Assembly (NCBI RefSeq): GCF_019654975.1
Contig: NZ_BPEW01000016.1
Coordinates: forward strand, 36,776 to 100,775
Length of the DNA: 64,000 nucleotides
Reading direction: 5' to 3'
From: Shewanella sp. c952
GTDB taxonomy: Bacteria > Pseudomonadota > Gammaproteobacteria > Enterobacterales > Shewanellaceae
Shown here: piece after piece, positions 1-9,272 of the stretch
How positions within the stretch are numbered: the stretch's first letter is position 1
How the letters are laid out: each line of letters begins with the position of its first letter
Position numbers and translations under genes: made by a program
Notes under the pieces: generated by a model
What the model was told of the DNA's origin: nothing
Seen by the model: only the letters and a program-made list of their open reading frames with translations
Database searches by the model: none

Positions 1-828
1 AGCAATAACTGTATTTACGCTGGCACTCATACCAGGGAATGCGCGCATATCTTGCGGAACATTGACAGACATGGTTACCCGAAAGCTCAGTGCACCTACG
101 GTGGTAGATTTTCGCATCTCTTTGAATTGCGCGATAAGCGGTCTATTTGGATAGCTATCCAGTACAACTTGAGTTGTGATGGCTTTAAATTTTTCAGGAT
201 CGAATTGGTTTAATAGCTTTTCTGGTAAATCAAACTGAACGTCGCTTAAACTATCATTTTGAAACTCAATGATCGGCTGAGTTGCTGCAATATGGTCGTG
301 ATTTTCACCATGTTTTTTTGCAACAATTCCATCGTAGGGGGCATATATCTTGGTGTATTTAAGATTCTGTGTTGCTCTATCAAGCCTTGCTTTGGCCATC
401 AACATTTCGGCGCGTGATGTATCAAACTCTGCTTTGGTGGCTAAGCCTTTTGGTACAAGTGTAGAATTACGGTCATGCTGCGATACTGCAAGTTCATACT
501 TGGCTTTGGCATTGTCTAATACAATATTAAAATCAGTAGGATCTAATTCAGCAATCAGTGCCCCTTTCCTTACCCTATCTCCCTCAATGACATAGTGTTT
601 TGTAATTTGGCCTGACACTCTAAAGGCAAGGTCGGTACTTTCATTAGCGGTAACTTGTGCCGGAAAGGAGCGCTCTATGTCGGCAACCATACTCTTAATG
701 GTAGCCATTTTCACAGGTCTTACGGTTTCGTTAGTTTGTTGTTCTGTTTTAGGTTCTGCACAACCTATCAATGAAGAAGTAGCAAGTGCAATTGTTGTTA
801 GTAACAGTCGGTTAGTTATGGTTGTCAT
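1..828 (-). CDS. RND efflux periplasmic adaptor lipoprotein (partial, 3' end outside window)
   Basis: This is the first 276 codons of a membrane-fusion (HlyD/AcrA-type) subunit that would bridge an inner-membrane RND permease and an outer-membrane channel. The reading frame starts at the ATG at 828-826, with a CGGAG ribosome-binding site just upstream. The N-terminus is a lipoprotein signal with lipobox LIGC, followed by the split lipoyl/biotinyl-like and hairpin pattern of the family. The sequence VSGQITKHYVIEGDRVRKG is the first lipoyl half and IYAPYDGIVAKKHGENHD is the second. The gene runs off the left edge, so its permease should lie beyond position 1. It is a different pump from the one at 2.4-8.1 kb. 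Confidence 0.88.
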   Translation of the reverse strand, partial: MTTITNRLLLTTIALATSSLIGCAEPKTEQQTNETVRPVKMATIKSMVADIERSFPAQVTANESTDLAFRVSGQITKHYVIEGDRVRKGALIAELDPTDFNIVLDNAKAKYELAVSQHDRNSTLVPKGLATKAEFDTSRAEMLMAKARLDRATQNLKYTKIYAPYDGIVAKKHGENHDHIAATQPIIEFQNDSLSDVQFDLPEKLLNQFDPEKFKAITTQVVLDSYPNRPLIAQFKEMRKSTTVGALSFRVTMSVNVPQDMRAFPGMSASVNTVIA

Positions 829-1323
829 GAATACTCCGCAAGCATGAAACTCACAAGCTAAATGCACCAAGGTGTTCTTAGAACAGCCGTTTTAATAGAT
901 CCCCACCTACCACGACAGCCCTAATCATTGCAAAAAAAAGACTTAAGCATCTGAATTTTATACAAAAGTAACCTTGAAGCATTCAACTCGCATTTTAATA
1001 ATGGCGGAATATTAGCAATATAATTTGTATTAGGCCGCGCGCCACAACGCACTACATCAATAACAGGAGGTTTTACTAGTGATAACAGCTAACTAAAATT
1101 TGTACCTAAACACAGCAGACTATTAACCTTTCTGAAAGCAAAAACTGGAAGATCAAACATACTGAACTTGTTCATTTCTCCAGTATAGAAACACCAATCT
1201 AGCAATCTATAACGAAGAAATTAAATCTTAAGCGAAGTCGTTAATAGCCTAAGCTGGCTAATCATTGCCATACTTGCTTATCCACAAAGCCCTTCTAATT
1301 TTAACGATTCACCAGCATAATCA
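829..1323. other. Intergenic region between the divergent RND adaptor and yegS
   Basis: About 495 bp without a convincing gene. It must hold the promoters of the two divergent genes, but I see no clear -35/-10 pair. A single perfect DnaA-box-like 9-mer, TTATCCACA, lies at 1278-1286. A strong Shine-Dalgarno-like AGGAGG near 1065-1071 precedes only a five-codon frame and is probably chance. Confidence 0.6.
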
Positions 1324-2289
1324 ATGTTAATACCCACCGTAGAGAAGCTTTCACTTATGGCCATGTTGATCCTTAATGGAAAAAAAGCCGGTTTAGCTGA
1401 GATCAGACAGAATGTTAATACACTTAGGCAGCAAGGCTATAGTATTGCAGTCCGATGCACATGGGAGTCAGGTGATGTTGCACGCTTTGTTAAAGAAGCA
1501 ATGCAGTCAAACATAACGAGAATCATTGCAGGTGGAGGAGATGGAACGGTTAACGAATTGGCCGATGCCATTGCGACGCTTAAGCAAGATGCTGATGAAA
1601 CGCTAGTTTCTCAACTCACTAGAACTGAGATTGCGATACTGCCGTTAGGCACCGCCAATGATTTTGCCACGGCCTGCCAAATACCAACAGACGTGGAAGC
1701 AGCTTTGAAACTGGCGCTCACAGGTAAAGCCTACTCTATTGATATGGCTCAAGCGAATGAGCGTTATTTTATCAACGTCGCATCCGCAGGGTTTGGCGCT
1801 CAAGTTACTGTTGATACACCTGTAGAACTCAAAGATCTTTTAGGTGGGCAAGCTTATTTCATATCAGGTTTAGTGCAGGCACTAAATTTCAGTCCCTACC
1901 AAGGGAAGTTTACCGCTCAACTCGCTAACGGGCAGAAAATTAGCCAAGAGGGAGCGGGTTTATTGGGCGCTATTTGTAATGGACGACTTGCTGGTGGTGG
2001 TCAAAAACTCGCTCCAAATGCTCTGCTGAACGATGGTTTACTCGATGTATTTCTAGTGAGTCACTTTCCCAGCACAGCATTGAAACAGGTTATTGATGAA
2101 CTCATCGATACCGGCATTAATGGTGAATATGTCAGCAGAATGCAAGTCACCAATATTGTGCTTGAATCGACTCAACCTTTGCCTGTAAACCTAGATGGTG
2201 AACCGACGTTAAGTCTTAAACACACTATTTCGGTCATCCCCAACGCTGTACATTTAGTGCTACCAGATGATTCGCCAGTGCTTGGTTAG
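1324..2289 (+). CDS. yegS: Lipid kinase YegS-type (diacylglycerol kinase catalytic domain)
   Basis: A cytosolic, membrane-associated kinase of the DAGK/YegS family that phosphorylates lipid substrates. In E. coli YegS, phosphatidylglycerol is the reported substrate. The nucleotide-binding GGGDGT is at about residues 70-75 and LPLGTANDFA at about 106-115. The C-terminal lid motif NLDGEP near residue 290 is also typical. The 321-residue reading is longer than E. coli YegS (299). An internal ATG at 1357 gives a product starting MAMLILNGK, which aligns better with family N-termini, so the true start may be 1357. A strong bidirectional terminator follows directly. Confidence 0.9.
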   Translation: MLIPTVEKLSLMAMLILNGKKAGLAEIRQNVNTLRQQGYSIAVRCTWESGDVARFVKEAMQSNITRIIAGGGDGTVNELADAIATLKQDADETLVSQLTRTEIAILPLGTANDFATACQIPTDVEAALKLALTGKAYSIDMAQANERYFINVASAGFGAQVTVDTPVELKDLLGGQAYFISGLVQALNFSPYQGKFTAQLANGQKISQEGAGLLGAICNGRLAGGGQKLAPNALLNDGLLDVFLVSHFPSTALKQVIDELIDTGINGEYVSRMQVTNIVLESTQPLPVNLDGEPTLSLKHTISVIPNAVHLVLPDDSPVLG

Positions 2290-2303
2290 TGATTAAGTCT
2301 ACA

Positions 2304-2338
2304 AACAAAAAAGCAGCACTCAGTGCTGCTTTTTTGTT
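2304..2338. terminator. Bidirectional rho-independent terminator between yegS and the RND outer-membrane factor
   Basis: A perfect 16-bp stem (2304-2319 with 2323-2338) has a three-base loop. Its GC-rich core GCAGCAC is flanked by A-tracts and T-tracts on both sides, so it can stop yegS on the plus strand and the RND operon on the minus strand. Confidence 0.93.
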
Positions 2339-2375
2339 GTGTTAAGCCTGCAACTTAACGGGTATACATTTTAAA

Positions 2376-3851
2376 TCATTGGCTTATCGCATCGTTAACC
2401 TGCCAATTACCACCTAGCGCTTTGTGCAGTGCAATCGTCATATTAGCAGTTTGAAGTTTGGCGGCGACCACTCGATCGCGCATCATGTTTTGTTGACGTT
2501 GTGCATCAAGAATAGACAAGTAATCACTCAATCCCGCTTTGTAAAGTGACTGAGCTTTATTAACCGCGTTAGTGGTTTCTGCCGAAGCTTCACTCACCAA
2601 AGCCACATATTGCTGGCTCTGGCCATATCCATGAAGTAACGTTTCTACCTCTCCAAATGCTGCAATCACTGAATGCTGATAGCTCAAAACACTCGCATCA
2701 AACCTCGCCTCTTGCATCTCGACTATTGCGTCACCTCTACCACCATCAAACACATTCCAACTTACGCCCACACTACCGAGCCAAGACACTGAATCACTGT
2801 TAAATAGATCGTCAAAATCTTTGGCCAGTACACCTGGCGACCCTGTCAAAAACACCTTTGGATACTGTGCAGCAATGGCCGCAGCACGCTCTTCATTTAA
2901 CGCAGCCATCTCTCTCTCGGCAATTCGAATATCTGGACGACGTTGTAACAGATCCGCAGGCAAGCCTGTCGGTATAATGCCACTAAAGTTTGGTAGTGGT
3001 TTGTCTTCCTCAAAACGAGAATGGCTCTGCCTTGGTGTTTCTCCCAGTAAAATGGCCAAGCGTTGCAAATGAACATTTTCAGCGATTTCTAGCTGCGGGA
3101 TCACCGCTTTTGTCGCTGCCAGAGCGGCTTTCGCTCGGGATTCGTCAAGCTTTGAGCCATAACCGCTCTTTACCATTAACTTAACCAGTTCTAGGGTTTT
3201 TCTTTGATCATCGCTGGTTTTTAACGCAATTTCCTTACGCTCTTGCGCCCCTCTCATCTGCAGGTAATTATGAATCACATCAGAGGTGATCAAGGTGGTT
3301 AAGCCTTCACGCATAATCACCATCTGTTCTTTACGAATAGCCGCGGCGCTGGCTTGGCGGTCAATTCGTCCGAAAAGGTCGACTTCCCAGCCAATGGTCG
3401 CTCCCGCAAAAAAAGCACTGTTATTGTCGTCAACAAGACCCAGTTCTTCTCCACTTACAGGATGTTTAGCGGTGATAGCACCACCGAGTAGCGGGTCATT
3501 TTCACTTATCTGAAAATTACCGAAACCCGCCCCAATATTTACAGTTGGCACCTTAAAGGACTCAATAGTACTTTGATAAGACTGTGCCATGCGGATCCGT
3601 TGTGCCGCTATTTTCAAGGGAATGGCTTGATTCTGTGCATCAACGACTAGCTGGTTAAGGGTTGGATCTTCAAAGCTCTTCCACCATGCATTATCTGTTT
3701 GCTGTGCATATTTTCCAGCTTGAGTTCCTTGAACGCCTTGATAGAGGTATTCACTTTCAAGTGAGCTTGTTGGCTGAGTATAATCTGGTCCAACAGCGCA
3801 ACCCGAAAGCATCATTGCGAGAGCTAGCGGCGCGATTTTTATAAGTTTCAT
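2376..3851 (-). CDS. RND outer-membrane factor lipoprotein (NodT/OprM family)
   Basis: The TolC-like outer-membrane channel of the tripartite efflux pump encoded upstream. At 491 residues it has normal family length. The signal peptide ends in lipobox LSGC with Cys18, followed by AVGPDY, typical of OprM/NodT-type channels. Two internally homologous OEP halves are visible, including GLPADLLQRRPDIRIAERE in the second half. The start codon lies one base after the permease stop, with GGAG inside the permease end, so translation is probably coupled. It is the last gene of the adaptor-permease-channel operon. Confidence 0.93.
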   Translation of the reverse strand: MKLIKIAPLALAMMLSGCAVGPDYTQPTSSLESEYLYQGVQGTQAGKYAQQTDNAWWKSFEDPTLNQLVVDAQNQAIPLKIAAQRIRMAQSYQSTIESFKVPTVNIGAGFGNFQISENDPLLGGAITAKHPVSGEELGLVDDNNSAFFAGATIGWEVDLFGRIDRQASAAAIRKEQMVIMREGLTTLITSDVIHNYLQMRGAQERKEIALKTSDDQRKTLELVKLMVKSGYGSKLDESRAKAALAATKAVIPQLEIAENVHLQRLAILLGETPRQSHSRFEEDKPLPNFSGIIPTGLPADLLQRRPDIRIAEREMAALNEERAAAIAAQYPKVFLTGSPGVLAKDFDDLFNSDSVSWLGSVGVSWNVFDGGRGDAIVEMQEARFDASVLSYQHSVIAAFGEVETLLHGYGQSQQYVALVSEASAETTNAVNKAQSLYKAGLSDYLSILDAQRQQNMMRDRVVAAKLQTANMTIALHKALGGNWQVNDAISQ

Positions 3852-3852
3852 A

Positions 3853-6800
3853 TTATTTTTGCTCCACTGTTGCAGTTGTTAAGGCCAATTCGTTATTGTT
3901 GTCATCTGCTTTACTTTCGTCGTCTAGTTGCTCTGAGTTTCTATAAAACAGGCAATAGAAGGCTGGCATAATAAACAGTGACAGTAATGTTGCCGCAGCT
4001 AACCCGCCAATGATGGTGGCAGCCATTTGGTCAAATAGTCGGTCACTGATTAACGGGATCATTCCTAAAGCTGTAGTCAATGCCCCCATTGATATCGCCA
4101 TGGTTCGATTTAACGTGGCAGACTTAACAGCTTCCCTTAATGGGATCTTCTTAGCTCGCTCCAGTTCAATTTGATCCATAAGTACTATGCCATTTTTAAT
4201 GATCATCCCTGATAACGTCACCGCACCGATTAGCGCCATAAAACCAAATGGTTTATCGAGCAACAGTAATGTCCAGGTTGCACCAATAGCAGCCAGTGGT
4301 AGTGTGATTAAAATGATGATCGGTTGTTTAAAGCCATTGAACATTGCAACCATGATGACCACCATCATTAATAGCGCTTTTGGCATTTGACTTAACGTAT
4401 CGGTAATCGCTCGATTCTCATCATAGTACTCGCCGCCCCACTCAAAGCTATAACCAGCAGGTAGTTCTATTGCCTCAATCTGATCCTTGATTTGATTCCT
4501 CACTTCAGCCGGTGTCGCATCAAATACATCTGCCTGCGTGGTAATGGTTGGTACTCTATTGCGACGCCAGATCATGCTCTCTTCTGACTTGAGTTCAAAT
4601 TTGTCCACCACTTGACCTAGCGGTACGCTATGAGTCCCTAATAAGGATTTCACAGGCAGAGTATCTAAATAACTCAAGTTGGCATTTGCACTTCTAAAGC
4701 TGATTGGGATCAGTTGATCGCCTTGATTTAATACACCCAGCGTTACCCCTTCTGATGCTCGCTTTATTGCTAAGGAGATATCAGTTCTGTTGATGCCAGC
4801 CCTGCGTGCTTGTTCCTGATTAATAACGGGTTCAATCACTTTACTTTGTTGGCGCCAATCATCTCTTACCGATTTGGTATTGGCGTTAGCTTGCATGATT
4901 GCTTGTGCTTGGTTGGACAAGTCATGCAGCACTTCAGGGTCTTTTCCACTAAAACGCGCTTCAATGCTAAACTTATCCTTTGTGGCTAATTTAAGCGCTC
5001 TAAATCGAGGTTCAGAGTTAGCAAAGTTTTGCGCTAACCAACTCTCTCCGCGTTTTGTTAATGGCACGATCCCCTCAAAATCTTTAACGTTTATGACAAT
5101 CTGGCCGTAACTTGAGTCAAAAGGTTCAGGTTCAACAGTCACAGAGAACCTTGGTGCGCTCGCGCCTACATAGCTAGAGATGCTGCTTATCTCTGGCTGT
5201 TGTAACAACCACCCTTCAATTTTCTTCATGTCAGATGAAGTTTTAGCTATATCACCACCATTAGGTTGCCAATAATCCAAGAAAACCATAGGCCTGTCTG
5301 AGCTTGGAATAAAATTCACTGCAACATAAGGAACAGCGAGTGCAGTCACCAGTAACAGCGGTACGACTAAAGAGATCGCCTTAACAGGGTTCATCACAGT
5401 CCAAACAACAGCTTGCTGATAACGACTTACTTTTTGTTGCTGTTGGTCATTGTTTAGCTTTGGCTTAATCCATAGCCAACATAAAAGTGGCGTAAGGGTC
5501 ACCGCTACAATCCATGAAAATAGTAGTGAAGCGCAAATAATAAGGAACACAGAACTGGCAAACTCACCGGCATCGGTTTGTGAGAAAAGCACAGGTGTAG
5601 AACCCATAATGGCAATTATGGTTGCAGCCAGTAACGGTTTTGAGGTTTCTTTAACTGAATCAATAGCCGCTTTTGTACGTTCTACACCTTTGTTTAACTT
5701 AACGATAAACAGATCAGTAATAACAATCGCGTTATCAACGAGCATACCTAATGCCAGTACAAAAGTGCCTAAAGAGACACGCTGGAGATCAACGCCAGCG
5801 AGGTACATATAGATAAATGTCAGTAATATGGTAAACAGCAAACTGCCACCGACTATTGTGGCGCTTTTAAAGCCCATGAAAATCAGCAGAACCGCAAATA
5901 CAATGGCTACACTTTCCAGTAAATTAGTCACGAAATCGGCAATAGACTTCTCAACTTCATCAGGTTGAAATGCAATGGTTCCGATCTCAATACCAACGGG
6001 TAACTCTTGTTGATACTCAGTAATAATTTGACTCATTGTATCGCCAAGATTAACCACGTTAATGGCTTTAACCGGGCTTACCGCAAGAGTGACTGCAGTT
6101 TGTCCATTGTAACGGCTTATACTGGTTGCTGGCGTTTTGTAGGCCAAGCTAATATCAGCAATATCGGCGAGTCGGAGTAAACCCGTGCTGTAATTGCCGA
6201 TCCCGCCTTTGATCGTTAGATTCTTAATATCCTCAATTGATTTAAAGTCACTGCTTTGCTGAACTCTTATGCGCTCGCCACTTGCTTCAAAACTACCACT
6301 GTCGTAAGTCAAATTTTGGGTGGTCAGCTGATTAATAACTTGCGCTGAAGAGATCCCATATTGAGCTAAACGCTCTTCAGGTAAATCAACATAGATAGCT
6401 TGATTTTGAACACCATGCAGCTCAATTTTTTTAATACCATCAACGGTTTTAAAGCGACGTTGTAGCTCCTTGGCATACTGACGTAGCTCTTCTGGTTCAG
6501 CGTTGTCACCATAAACACTGAAAAGCATGCCATAAACTTCAGAAAACTCATCCTGAACCACACTAATCTGGGCTGTTGCCGGCAATGTCAGCTTTACATC
6601 GCTCACTTTACGGCGCAATAGATCCCACTGCTGAGGTAACTCATCAGAGTTAGTGGTTTCCTTTAGATCAATAAATATCATTGAGCTGCCAGGACGAGAC
6701 AGTGAACGCAGTTTCCACATTGCCCCCATTTCTTGTAGTTTTGTCTCTACTTTATCAGTGACTTGCTCCTCTACCTCTTTTGCAGATGCTCCAGGGTACA

Positions 6801-6948
6801 AGGTAACTACAACAGCACTCTTCACTGTAAATGACGGGTCTTCAAGTTTACCGAGTTCAAAATAGGAGATCATCCCTACAATCACACATAGCACGCTGAA
6901 AAATATAACGAACAAACGTTGCCTAATTGCAAATTCTGCTAAATTCAT
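3853..6948 (-). CDS. RND efflux permease (AcrB/HAE1-like)
   Basis: A proton-driven inner-membrane transporter of 1031 residues with the usual two repeats of one helix, a large periplasmic porter loop and a helix bundle. The TM4 motif reads LGMLVDNAIVITD near residue 400, with a single Asp where AcrB has an Asp pair. This single-Asp form is common in pumps of the TriC/MexK type. Substrates cannot be read from sequence; drugs, detergents or metabolites are possible. Start ATG is eight bases after the adaptor stop, behind AGAGG. It is the middle gene of the three-gene pump operon. Confidence 0.94.
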   Translation of the reverse strand: MNLAEFAIRQRLFVIFFSVLCVIVGMISYFELGKLEDPSFTVKSAVVVTLYPGASAKEVEEQVTDKVETKLQEMGAMWKLRSLSRPGSSMIFIDLKETTNSDELPQQWDLLRRKVSDVKLTLPATAQISVVQDEFSEVYGMLFSVYGDNAEPEELRQYAKELQRRFKTVDGIKKIELHGVQNQAIYVDLPEERLAQYGISSAQVINQLTTQNLTYDSGSFEASGERIRVQQSSDFKSIEDIKNLTIKGGIGNYSTGLLRLADIADISLAYKTPATSISRYNGQTAVTLAVSPVKAINVVNLGDTMSQIITEYQQELPVGIEIGTIAFQPDEVEKSIADFVTNLLESVAIVFAVLLIFMGFKSATIVGGSLLFTILLTFIYMYLAGVDLQRVSLGTFVLALGMLVDNAIVITDLFIVKLNKGVERTKAAIDSVKETSKPLLAATIIAIMGSTPVLFSQTDAGEFASSVFLIICASLLFSWIVAVTLTPLLCWLWIKPKLNNDQQQQKVSRYQQAVVWTVMNPVKAISLVVPLLLVTALAVPYVAVNFIPSSDRPMVFLDYWQPNGGDIAKTSSDMKKIEGWLLQQPEISSISSYVGASAPRFSVTVEPEPFDSSYGQIVINVKDFEGIVPLTKRGESWLAQNFANSEPRFRALKLATKDKFSIEARFSGKDPEVLHDLSNQAQAIMQANANTKSVRDDWRQQSKVIEPVINQEQARRAGINRTDISLAIKRASEGVTLGVLNQGDQLIPISFRSANANLSYLDTLPVKSLLGTHSVPLGQVVDKFELKSEESMIWRRNRVPTITTQADVFDATPAEVRNQIKDQIEAIELPAGYSFEWGGEYYDENRAITDTLSQMPKALLMMVVIMVAMFNGFKQPIIILITLPLAAIGATWTLLLLDKPFGFMALIGAVTLSGMIIKNGIVLMDQIELERAKKIPLREAVKSATLNRTMAISMGALTTALGMIPLISDRLFDQMAATIIGGLAAATLLSLFIMPAFYCLFYRNSEQLDDESKADDNNNELALTTATVEQK

Positions 6949-6956
6949 AAAAGCCT

Positions 6957-8072
6957 CTAGTAACTAACGTTCTTCGCGATGGTATTCTTTACGACCTGCA
7001 AAGGCTTAAGGTAATGCACGCCTGCAGTTACAATTTTGTCACCCGCTTGCAATGGACCACTTATGCACACTCGGTTACTGTGTATAGACTCAACCTCAAC
7101 CACACGCTCGGCAACGGCTTCATTCTCTATGATATAAACGCTGTGGAACTCTCCCCAGCCCTTAAGTGAGGCTAAAGGCACACAGAACGTATCAGCACTA
7201 GCGTTAAAGTTGACAGTGACGCTAACGGATTTACCGGGCAATGCACCCTGCTGGTTTTTATCGAGCACAAATTGGGCTTCGTAGGTTTGTTTTATCGGGT
7301 CGACAACAGTGTTCATCTCAGTTAAATGAGCACTAATTACTTGACTGTTGCCGTGCCAAGAAACATTCGCCAGCTGCGATAGGCCAAACTTACCAATAAG
7401 GTTTTCCGGCACATCAATAACTGCTTTCAACTCATTAGGTTGATGTAAAGAGAATAAGCCTACGCCTGGTGAGGTTTGCTCAAATGTTTGTTGAGTTTGC
7501 AGGCCTATTACGCCACGAAAAGGCGCTTTAAGCTCGGTGTAATCAAGCGCATCATTGGCCTTTTGCAGATTCTGAGTCACAACTTGAACCATGGCTAAAC
7601 TGCGCTGATACCCGCTCTGAGCTCTATCTAGGTTAACTTCTGAGATAGCATCATCTGCGATAGCTTGGCTTACCCTTTTAAGCTCAACTATTGCCAGTTG
7701 ATGCGCAGCATTAGCTTCTGCAAGTCTTGCTTCTAGCTCCACCACATTAACTTGGTAATCATGGGGATCTAACCGAGCAATAACCTGCCCTTTATCCACC
7801 TTATCGCCGGTCTTAACCAGTATTGCTTCAATAGTACCTGGGACTTTAAAAGATAGGCTTGCGGTTTGCGTGGCTTCTAACACGCCCATGAACTGCTTTG
7901 TATTTTGCAGCTGCTGATCGGTTAATGTTATGACTTGTACAGGACGTTCAACTTTTAGCGATTCAATATTGGCTTGGCTAGATGCTTGGCTACAACCAGA
8001 AAGGATTAACAGTGCGAGCGGTGCGATGGCGAATTTGGTATTTAGTAGCTGTTTTGTATGTTGGTGATTCAT
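6957..8072 (-). CDS. RND efflux periplasmic adaptor lipoprotein
   Basis: The membrane-fusion protein of the pump: 371 residues, signal peptide with lipobox LSGC (Cys27), then the lipoyl half FKVPGTIEAILVKTGDKVDKG, an alpha-hairpin and the second lipoyl half ELKAPFRGVIGLQTQQTFEQ. It is the first gene of the operon. The ribosome-binding sequence GGGAGAGA sits inside one arm of a perfect inverted repeat directly before the ATG, which could limit translation (separate entry). The LysR gene upstream is on the same strand and is the obvious candidate regulator. Confidence 0.93.
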   Translation of the reverse strand: MNHQHTKQLLNTKFAIAPLALLILSGCSQASSQANIESLKVERPVQVITLTDQQLQNTKQFMGVLEATQTASLSFKVPGTIEAILVKTGDKVDKGQVIARLDPHDYQVNVVELEARLAEANAAHQLAIVELKRVSQAIADDAISEVNLDRAQSGYQRSLAMVQVVTQNLQKANDALDYTELKAPFRGVIGLQTQQTFEQTSPGVGLFSLHQPNELKAVIDVPENLIGKFGLSQLANVSWHGNSQVISAHLTEMNTVVDPIKQTYEAQFVLDKNQQGALPGKSVSVTVNFNASADTFCVPLASLKGWGEFHSVYIIENEAVAERVVEVESIHSNRVCISGPLQAGDKIVTAGVHYLKPLQVVKNTIAKNVSY

Positions 8073-8075
8073 GAT

Positions 8076-8103
8076 TCTCTCCCAATGAAACTATTGGGAG
8101 AGA
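8076..8103 (-). promoter_or_regulatory. Perfect inverted repeat covering the RBS of the RND adaptor gene
   Basis: An 11-bp perfect inverted repeat with a six-base loop: TCTCTCCCAAT (8076-8086) and ATTGGGAGAGA (8093-8103). Read on the minus strand, the 3' arm contains the Shine-Dalgarno GGGAGAGA and ends three bases before the ATG at 8072. It has no U-tract, so it is not a terminator. It could be a repressor operator or an mRNA hairpin that hides the ribosome-binding site. Confidence 0.75.
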
Positions 8104-8165
8104 GTGTATGTGTTTAACTTTACAAGATAATCCGTCTTTCACGCACTACACTGTCTCATAAAACA

Positions 8166-9053
8166 TTACAAACCAGCTCTATTCGGGATTTCTTGTAATA
8201 AAAAGTCAATCAATAACCGAGTAGGTAGACTTATTCCCTTTCTATCGGGATAGATCAACCACACATCCTCTTTTTTAGATTCGTATTGCGGTAGGATCCT
8301 GACGATACGTTTAGCTTCAATAGCCGCTAAGGCAAACAATGGCGGCATAAAGCCTATCCCTTGGCCACCCACAATCGCACGCCTGACAAATCCCATGTGG
8401 TTACAGGTGAAACGGCTATTAACGTGAACAGTTTCAGAAATTAAGTCCCATTTATCATCGATACTGCCGTCAGGCCAGCGATAACAAATTGCATCATGTT
8501 CAGACAATTCGGCTAAGGATTGCGGTTCGCCATGACTGGCTAAATATTCAGGGCTTGCATAGATACCTCGCCCTAAACTGAGAATTCTACGGGCAATAAA
8601 GCCAGAGTCCTGCACCTTACCTGCATATATAACAAAGTCTAACGCAAGCGCATAAATATCAGTTTCATAGTTATTGGTGATCCGCATATCCAGTTCTATA
8701 TCTGGATAAAGTTGCTGAAACTTGGCAAGTGCGGGTTGCAGCGCCTCATCACTTTCGGGCAGGAAACCCACTTTAACCTTACCGATAGGCTTTTCATCAA
8801 TATCATGCAACTTATTTTTAGCTTGCTCAAACCCCTCAAGTACGGTGAGCAATTCATGATAATAAGCTTCACCATGCTGAGTTAAGCGCAGTTGCCTCGT
8901 AGTACGAAAGAACAGTTGGGCGTTTAAGGCTTTTTCTAACTCTCCAATCCGCCGACTGACATTAGCTCGAGGCAGATCTAAGGCATTGGCAGCAGCAGTA
9001 AAACTGCCAAGCTTCACCACGATGGTAAACAATTTTAGATCTTCTATACGCAT
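8166..9053 (-). CDS. LysR-family transcriptional regulator
   Basis: A 295-residue LTTR with an N-terminal winged helix-turn-helix (residues 1-60, including SFTAAANALDLPRANVSRRI) and a LysR substrate-binding domain from about residue 90. The subfamily resembles CrgA/AaeR-type regulators, which start MRIEDL.LF. The start codon is preceded by AAGAGG at nine bases. It lies 93 bp upstream of, and in the same direction as, the RND operon, so it may control that operon, though LTTRs more often act on divergent genes. The inducer is unknown. Confidence 0.9.
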   Translation of the reverse strand: MRIEDLKLFTIVVKLGSFTAAANALDLPRANVSRRIGELEKALNAQLFFRTTRQLRLTQHGEAYYHELLTVLEGFEQAKNKLHDIDEKPIGKVKVGFLPESDEALQPALAKFQQLYPDIELDMRITNNYETDIYALALDFVIYAGKVQDSGFIARRILSLGRGIYASPEYLASHGEPQSLAELSEHDAICYRWPDGSIDDKWDLISETVHVNSRFTCNHMGFVRRAIVGGQGIGFMPPLFALAAIEAKRIVRILPQYESKKEDVWLIYPDRKGISLPTRLLIDFLLQEIPNRAGL

Positions 9054-9121
9054 ATAAAATTACCTCTTAAGCACCTACACCCATTGTTATTACTCATTAT
9101 CCAAGCATATTTGTGGGACGT

Positions 9122-9157
9122 AATAACAAAAAAGCTTAGCCGACAAAGGCTAAGCTC
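9122..9157 (-). terminator. Rho-independent terminator downstream of the FadL-family gene
   Basis: A nine-base stem AGCTTAGCC (9133-9141) / GGCTAAGCT (9148-9156) with a six-base loop. On the minus strand it is followed by a run of T (complement of 9126-9132), as expected about 110 bp past the end of the outer-membrane transporter gene. Confidence 0.82.
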
Positions 9158-9272
9158 ATTAGTAACTGTAAAGCTTTTTGACTAGCGACGGTAATTTTCT
9201 ACACGGCTATGTGCATTACTGCACAATTTATGACGGTAACTCAACGGTCAAAACGGCAATCATGATGTATGG

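Noticed and set aside
1061..1098. AGGAGG-led short ORF upstream of yegS
   Set aside because: Only five codons before a stop; probably chance.
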